From Micromonospora sicca (GTDB lineage: Bacteria; Actinomycetota; Actinomycetes; Mycobacteriales; Micromonosporaceae), in assembly GCF_003172935.1 (NCBI RefSeq), contig NZ_QGKS01000169.1, forward strand, positions 1 through 40,145: a stretch of DNA of 40,145 nucleotides, given 5' to 3'. The notes below the pieces were generated by a model that did not search any database, was not told the origin of the DNA, and saw only the letters and a list, made by a program, of their open reading frames with translations. Each line of letters begins with the position of its first letter. Positions within the stretch are counted from its first letter, which is position 1. This document shows, in pieces, positions 14,198-22,083 of the stretch. The translations under genes were made by a program, and so were the position numbers.

Positions 14198-17100
14198 GTG
14201 ATCGACCGGAAGCTGCTCTTGAGTGACCTGCAGAAGCAGGTCAAGAACCTTGAAAAGGACCTGCGGGAGCAGGCCGAATCGGTCGAGGAGGTGCGCCTCC
14301 GACTGCGTGGTGAGTACGACCACGCGTTCAAGGTCGGGCGTACCGCCGCCACTTGGGCGGCGTGGCGGGACGAGCGGGTCACCCAGGTCGCCGTCGCCTC
14401 GGTGCTGGGCACCGTGTTCGTGCGCTATTGCGAGGACAACGGGCTGCTGGCCGAGCCTTACCTCGCCGGGCCGGGGGACCGGCTGGTGCTGGCCGAGGAG
14501 GCTGAGGCGCAGTTCTTCCGTGACCGGCCCGAGGAGACGCTGCGTGGCTGGCTGGAGCAGGGATTCGACGCCATCGCCAGCACCCAGGCCGGCAAGTCAC
14601 TGTTCGACCGGCGGCACAACCCGCTCTTCCAGGTCCCGCTGTCGCACGACGCGGCCAAGGACCTGATCGGCTTCTGGCGCCGGCGCGGCGAGACCGGCGG
14701 CCTGGTGCACGACTTCACCGACCCGGAGTGGGACACCCGCTTTCTCGGCGACCTCTACCAGGACCTTTCGGAGGCGGCCCGGAAGACCTACGCCCTGCTG
14801 CAGACGCCGCAGTTCGTCGAGGAGTTCATCCTCGACCTGACGCTGACCCCGGCGATCGCCGAGTTCGGCCACGACGTGGTCAAGATGATCGACCCGACCT
14901 GCGGATCGGGCCACTTCGTACTCGGCGCCTTCCACCGTCTCCTCAAGGAGTGGGAGCATCACGCCCCCAACCGGGACCCCCACGAGCGGGTACGCCTGGC
15001 CCTCGACGCCGTCCACGGCATCGACATCAACCCCTTCGCTGTGGCCATCGCCCGCTTCCGCCTCCTCGTTGCGGCCCTACGCGCCTGTGCTGTCAAGACC
15101 CTCGCCGATACGGCGAGCTACGTATTTCCCCTTCACTTCGCTGTCGGGGACTCACTTAACAGGAGCGATCAGCGCGCGTTCATCAACGAGGCGGGAGAGC
15201 TGATCGACTTCAACTACGCCACGGAGGACGTGCAGGAGCACTCTGGCATTCTCGAAGAAGGTCGGTGGCACGTCGTCGTCGGAAACCCGCCATACATTAC
15301 GCCGAGCGATGACGCCGCTAACCGGCGCTACCGGCAAGCCTATGCGGACGTTTGCCACCGTCAGTACGCCCTGTCGGTGCCGTTCGCGCAGCGCTTTTTC
15401 GAGCTGGCGAAGACGCCCGCCGCTGATGGCCGGGGCGCAGGTTACGTCGGCCAGATCACGGCAAACTCGTTCATGAAGCGCGAGTTTGGCAAGAAGCTGA
15501 TTGAGGACTTCCTAGCCCACAAGGCCGAGTTAACGCATGTGGTTGACACATCTGGTGCCTATGTCCCCGGCCATGGCACTCCGACCGTGCTTTTGATTGG
15601 TCGCAACAGAAGCCGCAATCGTCAGGAGACGATCCGTGCGGTCTTAGGCATCCGAGGCGAGCCGTCGGCTCCCGATGATCCGGCGCGCGGATTCGTTTGG
15701 ACCGCAATCACTGATCAGGTGAGCAGGCCTGGCTCGGACAGTGAGTGGGTCAGCGTGACGGACCTTCCTCGAAGCGCTTTGGCCAAATTCCCATGGAGTC
15801 TTTCCGGCGGTGGAGCCAGCGGGCTCCTTGCGGCACTCGAGGCTAGGCCAGTGAGGCTTGGTGCGGTGGTTGACGTGATCGGACGCACGACTCATACAGG
15901 GCTTGATGATGCTTTCTATATGCCAGCGGCATCAGCTCGCACCCACGGGCTACGTGACGCGGCCGTGCCGGTTGTCCGAGGTGAGGACCTGCGCGACTAT
16001 GCGCTCGAAACGCCGATCTGGACAGCATTTCCCTACGACGTAAAAGCCAATAGTCGGGTCATAAATCTAATGGAAGAACAGTTCTATTGGCGAAGTCGCA
16101 CCCTGCTCCGACGGCGAATGGACTTTGGTCAGACACCCGAGCAGCGGGGTCTCCGCTGGTTTGACCACAGCATGTTCTTTCCAAAGCGATATGCCGAGCC
16201 CCGCTCGATTGGTTTCTCCTTTGTAGCCACTCACAACCAGTTCGCGCTCGACCGCGGTGGCAAGGTCTTCAACCGCACTGCGCCTGCGCTCAAGTTGGCG
16301 GACGGGGCGTCCGAAGATGATCACTTGCGGTTGTTGGGACTCCTCAACAGTTCCACCTCTTGCTTCTGGCTCAAGCAGGTTTGCCACGACAAGGGAAGTC
16401 AGGGCGTCAACGAGGGCTTCAAGAGCCAGGAGTGGGAGAGGTTCTTCGAGTTCACCGGTACCAAGCTGCAGGAGTTTCCGCTGCCGTCGGCGTACCCCCT
16501 CGAAGTGAGCCGGGAGATTGACGGGCTGGCGCAGCGGCTCGCCACGGTGAGCCCAGCGGCGGTCGCGGCCTCCGGAGTGCTTACCCGCGAGCGGCTGGAC
16601 GCCGCCGCCTACGAGTGGCAGGCCAGGCGTGGCCAGATGATCTGTTTGCAGGAGGAGCTGGACTGGCAGGTCTACTCGCTCTACGGCCTGCTGGACGAGG
16701 ACTTGACCGCGCCGGAGAGTGTTCGGCCGCCGATGTTGCAGCTGGGGCAGCGGGCGTTCGAGATCGTGCTCGCCCGCAAGGTCGCCGCGGGTGAGGCGGA
16801 GACGCAGTGGTTCGCTCGGCACGGGTCGACGCCGATCACCGAGCTGCCGGCGCATTGGTCGGATGAGTACCGGTCGATGGTGGAGCGGCGGATCGCGGTC
16901 ATCGAGGGCAATCGCAACATCGGGTTGATTGAGCGGCCGGAGTGCAAGCGGCGCTGGGCGACCGAGGGCTGGGACGGGATGCAGGCGAAGGCGCTGCGCG
17001 ACTGGCTGCTGGACCGGTGCGAGGCGCGGGAGTTGTGGTACCACCACGTCGACGGGCTGGAGCAGCCGCGCCCGTTGACCACCGCCCAGCTCGCCGACGA

Positions 17101-17773
17101 GCTGCGCCGCGACGCCGACGTGCTCACCGTCGCCGGCCTCTACGCGCCCGGTCAGGACCTCGGCAAGGTGATCGCCGACCTGGTCGCCGACGAGCACGTG
17201 CCGCACCTGGCCGCGCTGCGCTACAAGGACTCCGGCCTGGCCAAGCGGGCGGACTGGGAGCAGGTGTGGGACCTGCAGCGGCAGGAGGACGCGCTGCCCG
17301 ACGAGGCGGCGAAGCGGGAGTTCCGCAAGCAGATCCCGGTGCCGCCGAAGTACACCTCGGCGGACTTCCTCAAGACCAGCTACTGGCGGCACCGGGGCAA
17401 GCTCGACGTGCCCAAGGAGCGGCTCGTGTCGTACCCGGGTGCCAGCCGCGACGGTGACCCGTCGCTGCTGGTCGGCTGGGCCGGCTGGGACCACCGAGAG
17501 CAGGCCCAGGCCCTGGCCACCCTGATCGTCGCCCGCGAGCAGGAGGACGGCTGGGCCACCGACCGGCTGTTGCCGCTGGTCGCGGGGTTGCGCGAGATCC
17601 TGGGCTGGGTACGCCAGTGGCACGGCGAGTTCGACCCCGAATGGGGCGCCTCGCCGGCGGACATCTACGCCGGCTTCCTCGCCGAGACCACCAACCGCCT
17701 CCACCTCACCGACGATGCGCTCACGTCGTGGCGACCGGCCAAGGCCACCCGCGGTCGCAAGGCCAAGGCATGA
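14198..17773 (+). CDS. pglX: BREX-2 adenine-specific DNA methyltransferase PglX
   Basis: A 1191-aa protein. An N-terminal coiled-coil-like stretch (residues ~5-40) is followed by the N6-adenine methyltransferase core: SAM motif I DPTCGSGHF (from Asp232) and catalytic motif NPPY (363-366). A long target-recognition region and a C-terminal helical region complete it. Size and position match PglX of Streptomyces Pgl/type 2 BREX, where methylation marks self DNA (or phage DNA in the Pgl model). Codon use is mosaic: about 15.1-16.4 kb is AT-richer (25 of 60 bases are G/C at 16021-16080 versus 46 of 60 at 17461-17520), suggesting exchange of the recognition region. The start is fixed by the leaderless promoter and by the stop-free region beginning there. 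Its stop overlaps the next gene (ATGA). Confidence 0.95.
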   Translation: MIDRKLLLSDLQKQVKNLEKDLREQAESVEEVRLRLRGEYDHAFKVGRTAATWAAWRDERVTQVAVASVLGTVFVRYCEDNGLLAEPYLAGPGDRLVLAEEAEAQFFRDRPEETLRGWLEQGFDAIASTQAGKSLFDRRHNPLFQVPLSHDAAKDLIGFWRRRGETGGLVHDFTDPEWDTRFLGDLYQDLSEAARKTYALLQTPQFVEEFILDLTLTPAIAEFGHDVVKMIDPTCGSGHFVLGAFHRLLKEWEHHAPNRDPHERVRLALDAVHGIDINPFAVAIARFRLLVAALRACAVKTLADTASYVFPLHFAVGDSLNRSDQRAFINEAGELIDFNYATEDVQEHSGILEEGRWHVVVGNPPYITPSDDAANRRYRQAYADVCHRQYALSVPFAQRFFELAKTPAADGRGAGYVGQITANSFMKREFGKKLIEDFLAHKAELTHVVDTSGAYVPGHGTPTVLLIGRNRSRNRQETIRAVLGIRGEPSAPDDPARGFVWTAITDQVSRPGSDSEWVSVTDLPRSALAKFPWSLSGGGASGLLAALEARPVRLGAVVDVIGRTTHTGLDDAFYMPAASARTHGLRDAAVPVVRGEDLRDYALETPIWTAFPYDVKANSRVINLMEEQFYWRSRTLLRRRMDFGQTPEQRGLRWFDHSMFFPKRYAEPRSIGFSFVATHNQFALDRGGKVFNRTAPALKLADGASEDDHLRLLGLLNSSTSCFWLKQVCHDKGSQGVNEGFKSQEWERFFEFTGTKLQEFPLPSAYPLEVSREIDGLAQRLATVSPAAVAASGVLTRERLDAAAYEWQARRGQMICLQEELDWQVYSLYGLLDEDLTAPESVRPPMLQLGQRAFEIVLARKVAAGEAETQWFARHGSTPITELPAHWSDEYRSMVERRIAVIEGNRNIGLIERPECKRRWATEGWDGMQAKALRDWLLDRCEARELWYHHVDGLEQPRPLTTAQLADELRRDADVLTVAGLYAPGQDLGKVIADLVADEHVPHLAALRYKDSGLAKRADWEQVWDLQRQEDALPDEAAKREFRKQIPVPPKYTSADFLKTSYWRHRGKLDVPKERLVSYPGASRDGDPSLLVGWAGWDHREQAQALATLIVAREQEDGWATDRLLPLVAGLREILGWVRQWHGEFDPEWGASPADIYAGFLAETTNRLHLTDDALTSWRPAKATRGRKAKA

Positions 17774-18999
17774 CGGCCGTCGACCCGATCCCCGCCCCGA
17801 CCACCGCATGGTTGTTGCCGGAGTACGCCGACGAACTGGCCGACGTCCTGGCGCAGCGCCGGTCTCGGCTCTGGCAGCTCACCAGTCCGGGCGAGCTGGC
17901 CGCGTGGGCGCTCGCCGAGCCCGAGCCGGCGCCGCTCGACCCTGGGCCGGCCGCCTTCGAGGGCGACTGGACGGATGGGCTTGACGGGACCCAGCAGGCG
18001 GCGTGGGCGCTGGCGGGCTGGGTCACCCGGATGACAGTGCCCGAAGCCGCGGCGACCGCCGGCAGGCACTGGCTGCTGTCCCAGGTCGACCAGGGCGGTG
18101 CGCCACTGCTGCGGCTGACGGTGGGCGTACTGGAAACCTTCGGCGTCCTGGAGGACGGCGCGGAAGTGTGGCTCCGGGTCCTCGCGGCGCCGCTCGACAG
18201 TGCCGTCGACGCCGGCGCGCTCGACGAGGAGGAGTGGGAGCGGCGAGGTGTCGAACTCGCGCGGGACGGCACCAGGACACTCGCCGAAGACAAGTACCTG
18301 CTGCGCTGCCCGGACATCCGTACCGCGCAGTGGTTGCTGCGGCAGCCGCCGGTCATGGCCGGCGCGCGGATGCTCAACGGGTGGGTGGCCGCCGGCCCGT
18401 TCCCCTTCAAGAGCAGGTACCGGCCGGAGATCGCGGCACGCGCCTGGCTGGCTGCCGAGACGCTGCTCGCTGCTGAGTCGCCGGCGGCCCCCATCGGTGG
18501 CCAGGGCTTCGACCGGCCGTACACCGGCTCGGCCGTGCCCGCTGAACTGCCCGCGCAGCGGTCGTTTGACGCAGCGGCCTACCGGGCCGGGGTGAACGAA
18601 CACGACCGACTTTGCCGAGCGTTGGTCGACCACCTTGCCGCGTCAGGGTTACGGGTCGGCGCCGGGCTCGCTGGGGTGAATGTCGACCTGGCTTGGCGAG
18701 ACACCGAGGGGCGGCAGTTCATCGCCGAGGTGAAGAGCGTGGTCGGCGGCAACGAGGTCGAGCAGCTCCGGCTCGGCCTCGGTCAGGTCCTCGAATACCG
18801 TCACCGCCTGGCGACGCTCGGAATGTGGGTGACGCCCGTCCTGGTCGTATCGAGATGTACGGACCGGGCTTGGCCGGCCATCTGCGGTGACAGCCACGTC
18901 ATCCTGCTGCAGGGTGAGCGCGCTTCGGATTGGACAGCTGCGCTGACAGAAGGCCGCGATCCCACGCCGGTGCTGGTGATTGATGAAGCCGAGGCGTAA
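17770..18999 (+). CDS. RecB-like PD-(D/E)XK nuclease candidate coupled to pglX
   Basis: A 409-aa protein whose ATG overlaps the TGA of pglX, so translation is coupled. Residues 1-~270 are a helical region I do not recognise (many Trp/Leu, no motif). The C-terminal part shows a nuclease signature: Asp306 (VNVDLAW), Glu320-Val-Lys322 (FIAEVKSV) and Gln339-x3-Tyr343 (GQVLEYR). This D / ExK / QxxxY order is the RecB-family PD-(D/E)XK pattern. Classical BREX has no nuclease gene at this site, so this may be a locus-specific effector or a specificity factor for PglX. The catalytic residues look intact. The gene could also be started from 17617 inside pglX, but ATG 17770 is far more natural. Confidence 0.7.
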   Translation: MTAVDPIPAPTTAWLLPEYADELADVLAQRRSRLWQLTSPGELAAWALAEPEPAPLDPGPAAFEGDWTDGLDGTQQAAWALAGWVTRMTVPEAAATAGRHWLLSQVDQGGAPLLRLTVGVLETFGVLEDGAEVWLRVLAAPLDSAVDAGALDEEEWERRGVELARDGTRTLAEDKYLLRCPDIRTAQWLLRQPPVMAGARMLNGWVAAGPFPFKSRYRPEIAARAWLAAETLLAAESPAAPIGGQGFDRPYTGSAVPAELPAQRSFDAAAYRAGVNEHDRLCRALVDHLAASGLRVGAGLAGVNVDLAWRDTEGRQFIAEVKSVVGGNEVEQLRLGLGQVLEYRHRLATLGMWVTPVLVVSRCTDRAWPAICGDSHVILLQGERASDWTAALTEGRDPTPVLVIDEAEA

Positions 19000-19265
19000 A
19001 CGAGGAGGCGCAGCGCGCGGCTGAATTGCTCCGGTCGGACATGTTCCCGGTTGGCCGGGCTGCTCCGAGCCCAAGCCGAAGGCAAGCGGTTTTCTACCGT
19101 CGATCGTCGCGCTCTCGAGCAGCTTGCCGGTGACCGGGTGACGCCGGTCGCACTGCTCTACGCCGAACTGGTCGTGGACGGTGAGGCGCTCGTCGCGGCT
19201 GACCGACGATGCTCAGTCAACCCTGGCCACAACCGTACCGGCTCCCGTAAGGCTCGCTGGAAAGG

Positions 19266-19943
19266 TTAACGGGCGGCTGCGGCCGAGTACCGGTCCACCT
19301 GCTTGTCGAGCAGGTCAGCGACGACGTCGGCGTCGGCGCTCATGAGGCCGCCGGCGCCGGTCGAGATGAGCGTCGGCCCCACGACGGCAAATCCCTGCAA
19401 GACCGTCGCGCCCTGCGTCTCGATGCGTACCCCGAGGCTGTCATCGCCCGTCTTCGGCAGGTTCATCAGCGCGTAGGTGAGCTTCTGTCCCTCCGAGGTG
19501 TCCTGCTTGCAGGTTTCCAGCGTCTCGGCCATCTTGGCGAATGAAGCCTTCGCCTGGTCGGCGTTGGCGTACTGCCGTAGGGCGATCGACGCGATCTCGG
19601 TCTTCAGGCCGCCACCCTTCTGATACGCAGCGGAAACCTCGATCTTCGCCGTGTACGGCTGCCGGTAGTTGCAGAAGGTCTTGTCAGGACCGTCCTCGTC
19701 CTTGGACGGGTCCTCGCTGTAGCCAGCCGGCATCTCCTTGAGCGGGAGCAGCGCCTTGGCGAGAGCGGCCTTGTCGAGGATCTTGTAGCTCGGTGCCGCC
19801 GGAGTGGCGGCAGCCGCCGAGGACGAGGCGGCGACCGTCGAAGCCGCCGACTGAGGTGCGGCATCGCCACCGCCGCAGCCGACGAGCGCCGACATCGCGG
19901 TGACAACGGTGGCGACGAGCGCGGTGGTGCGGGTGGCGGTCAT
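19266..19943 (-). CDS. Secreted lipoprotein, possible PknH-like sensor fold
   Basis: A 225-aa protein with a lipoprotein signal: hydrophobic stretch TTALVATVVTAMSALVG followed by Cys23. An Ala/Ser-rich linker leads to a globular domain with two cysteines (FCNYRQPY and ETCKQDTSEG) that may form a disulfide. The pattern of a leading 'LLPLKEMPAGYSE' element and an alternating beta/alpha domain resembles extracellular PknH/LpqN-type sensor domains of actinobacteria, but this is weak. It would sit on the outer face of the membrane. It diverges from the DUF91-like gene. A link to BREX is not evident. Confidence 0.7.
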   Translation of the reverse strand: MTATRTTALVATVVTAMSALVGCGGGDAAPQSAASTVAASSSAAAATPAAPSYKILDKAALAKALLPLKEMPAGYSEDPSKDEDGPDKTFCNYRQPYTAKIEVSAAYQKGGGLKTEIASIALRQYANADQAKASFAKMAETLETCKQDTSEGQKLTYALMNLPKTGDDSLGVRIETQGATVLQGFAVVGPTLISTGAGGLMSADADVVADLLDKQVDRYSAAAAR

Positions 19944-20040
19944 CAGAGCATCCCTCTACCTGGCGAAATCACGGTAGACGCAGCTTAGTGGGGTGCGACC
20001 CGCGAGGTGGGCGCGGCGTTCGAGCCACCCTTCGGCACCC

Positions 20041-20068
20041 TTGACGACCACCGATCTTTCGACAGACT
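20041..20068 (+). promoter_or_regulatory. Promoter of the DUF91-like nuclease gene
   Basis: TTGACG (20041-20046) and CAGACT (20063-20068) are separated by 16 nt, and the -10 ends 6 nt before the GTG at 20075. This is the best-formed -35/-10 pair in the window and supports a leaderless transcript beginning at the GTG. Confidence 0.55.
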
Positions 20069-20074
20069 CATCGG

Positions 20075-21133
20075 GTGGGCTTGTTCGAGATGACCGTCGG
20101 CGGGGAACTCGTTCCCGTGCCGTCCTCCACCTTTGCCGCCGAGCAGATCCTGGAGCGCGCGGACCTTCAACGCGCGCTTCGCGAGCACATCGCCGCCCCC
20201 GGGGAGGACCTGCTGGTCGTCGCCGAGGAGTTCGGTGACTTCGAGGTACGGCGACGAATCGACCTGCTCTGCGTCGACCGCAGCGGCCGGCTGGTGGTCG
20301 TGGAACTCAAGCGCACCGAGGACGGCGGACACATGGAGCTCCAAGCGCTCCGGTATGCCGCGATGGTCTCGGCGATGACGTTCGAGCAACTCGTCGACAC
20401 GTACCAGCGGCACCTCGCCCGGACCGATCCCGGGAACGCCGACGGTGCAAGAAAGCGCCTCGCCGAGCGGCTGGACGAGGCCGGCGGCGACTCCGCAGTC
20501 ATTCAGCGTCAGGTCCGGATCATCCTCGCCTCCGCCGGCTTCGATCCCCAAATCACCACGACCGTACTTTGGCTCAACGACATATACGGCTTGGACATCA
20601 CCTGTATCCGCCTGACGCCGTACCGGATCGGGGAGAGGAGGCTCCTCGACGTGCAGCAGGTCATCCCGCTGCCCGAGGCGGCGGAACTCACCGTTCAGTT
20701 GCGCCGCCGGGAGACCGCCGCACGAGCCGCTGAAGCGAGCAGCGGTCGGGACCTGACCAGGTACGTGATCATCACGCCGTCGCGGAGGACGGGAGCGTTG
20801 CCGAAGCGCAGAGCGCTGCTGGCGCTCATCAGCGCGCTGCACGAAGCCGGTGTGGACGTCGACCGGATGGCAGAGGCCCTCCCCGGATGGCCGCGGTTGC
20901 TGCCGGTCGACGGCATCCTCGTCGGTGACGCACATCAGGAAGCCTTCGTTCGGGCCCACGGAAGCGGCCGTCAGCTTGAGCGATGGTTTTTCGAGAGCCC
21001 GATTCATCGAGACGGCAGAACCTGGGTGCTCTCGAAGATGTGGGGCGCGGACACGGTGGACGCCCTCGACGCTCTACTCGGCCTGGCGCCGACGCCCGGA
21101 TACGACTACGAGCCGGTCGGGGCGCAGTCGTGA
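20075..21133 (+). CDS. DUF91/NucS-like RecB-family nuclease candidate
   Basis: A 352-aa protein. The N-terminal 120 residues show Asp63 (RRIDLLCVD), Glu77-Leu-Lys79 (VVVELKR) and Gln90-x3-Tyr94 (QALRYAAMV): a complete PD-(D/E)XK motif set with the RecB QxxxY box, preceded by 'ADLQRALREHI...GEDLLVVAEEFG' typical of DUF91/NucS-related nucleases. The C-terminal half is a mixed domain of unknown role, with two Trp-rich elements near the end (QLERWFFESP and RTWVLSKMWG). The GTG at 20075 is chosen because it is exactly placed for the leaderless promoter; ATG 20090 is an alternative. It stands alone between a lipoprotein and a small gene. In an island setting it may cut foreign DNA, but a repair role is equally possible. 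Confidence 0.75.
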   Translation: MGLFEMTVGGELVPVPSSTFAAEQILERADLQRALREHIAAPGEDLLVVAEEFGDFEVRRRIDLLCVDRSGRLVVVELKRTEDGGHMELQALRYAAMVSAMTFEQLVDTYQRHLARTDPGNADGARKRLAERLDEAGGDSAVIQRQVRIILASAGFDPQITTTVLWLNDIYGLDITCIRLTPYRIGERRLLDVQQVIPLPEAAELTVQLRRRETAARAAEASSGRDLTRYVIITPSRRTGALPKRRALLALISALHEAGVDVDRMAEALPGWPRLLPVDGILVGDAHQEAFVRAHGSGRQLERWFFESPIHRDGRTWVLSKMWGADTVDALDALLGLAPTPGYDYEPVGAQS

Positions 21134-21436
21134 CTTCGCCGCACGCTTCCCGGACGGCCTGGCTCTCACGGGCATCGAGCACTGCGCCGCGCCGGAGGTG
21201 ATGGCGTGGCGTGTCCTACTTGGGCACGCTGGTTTTCGATGATCGCAATCGCGGTCCGCTGCCTGCGCGTCCGGGACTCGAGCGACGCTCGGTGTGGCGG
21301 ACTGACACCGACACGTGACAGCTGGCCCGGTCGTGGTGCTGCTAGTGGTCGATTTCGTCCGGCGGCACCCGTACTGACCGGCGGGTGGCCCGGCCGGCCG
21401 GCTGCATTGTCGGATGGACAGGCCAGAGCGAGAGCG
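21134..21436. other. Intergenic region, nothing recognised
   Basis: 303 bp between convergent genes. No convincing coding frame, no clear terminator hairpin and no repeat were seen beyond GC-rich runs such as GGCCGGCCGGC near 21391-21402. Confidence 0.4.
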
Positions 21437-21637
21437 TCAACTCCAGCGCGCTCGGCGGCCGTCATCGTCGTACCAATGGTTGAGGTAATCCGGATCGGCC
21501 TTGCTGTCCTGCTGAACGGCGTGGACGTGGTCACTCATGCTTGCCAGCGACCAAATCGCGTTGGCCAGCCGGGCGTAATCCTCGTCAGGAGTGTCGTAGC
21601 GCAGTTCGACGGTTATTGTTCGACGGACACGCGGCAT
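21437..21637 (-). CDS. 66-aa protein of unknown function
   Basis: The frame begins MPRVRRTITVELRYDTPDED and continues ARLANAIWSLASMSDHVHAV to a charged, Asp/Tyr-rich end (YLNHWYDDDG). The start strand-helix pattern and low Arg/Pro content make it look like a real small globular protein rather than a shadow frame. A GGAG element lies a few bases upstream of its ATG on the minus strand. It faces the DUF91-like gene and stands alone. Function is unknown. Confidence 0.6.
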   Translation of the reverse strand: MPRVRRTITVELRYDTPDEDYARLANAIWSLASMSDHVHAVQQDSKADPDYLNHWYDDDGRRARWS

Positions 21638-22083
21638 GGCTTGTCTCCGTTCCTGTAGACCTGCATCTTGCCGGGAGAAGGGCTACTTGCCAAGGCAAGT
21701 TGTGTCCACCCCCGGGCCGCCTGTGGGCTCGCCCACGGACGTCCACGAGCTGTCGGAGGTGTTGGCCGAGCGGGGACGGTGCCGCTGCGGCCGGGCACCG
21801 CCCCGCGCGGCTGCCCCTCCGTTTACGCGGAGACGATCCACTGAGGAAGCAGTGATGACTGGTGTCACACAAGGGGTAACCGAGCTGGTGGCAGTCACGC
21901 GGACGCGGGGCGTGGCATTCACATACTTGAACAAGTGCCTCTATTCGGAAAGTCCCTCCCACGTCCCCACGATGAGGGCATCCAGCGTGCGACACCTTGT
22001 CCACGGTGTTACGTCTGGTCTGCGCCGAACGATGCAACATTCGTATCGGCACGCCGGACGTGGCCGAGGAAGGCAGGGATGTC
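21638..22083. other. Intergenic region with two ACTTG palindromes
   Basis: 446 bp between the divergent 66-aa gene and the BNR-protein gene. No good coding frame. It holds ACTTGCC-AA-GGCAAGT (21685-21700, 7-2-7) and ACTTG-AA-CAAGT (21925-21936, 5-2-5). Both have the same outer half-sites and central AA, so they may be related operators. The ribosome site for the BNR gene (GAGGA/AGGCAGGG) is at 22066-22078. Confidence 0.45.

Noticed and set aside
19051..19269. 72-codon + strand frame starting at TTG
   Set aside because: No ribosome site and no recognisable pattern, and it runs into the end of the lipoprotein gene. It could be a gene remnant, but there is no support.
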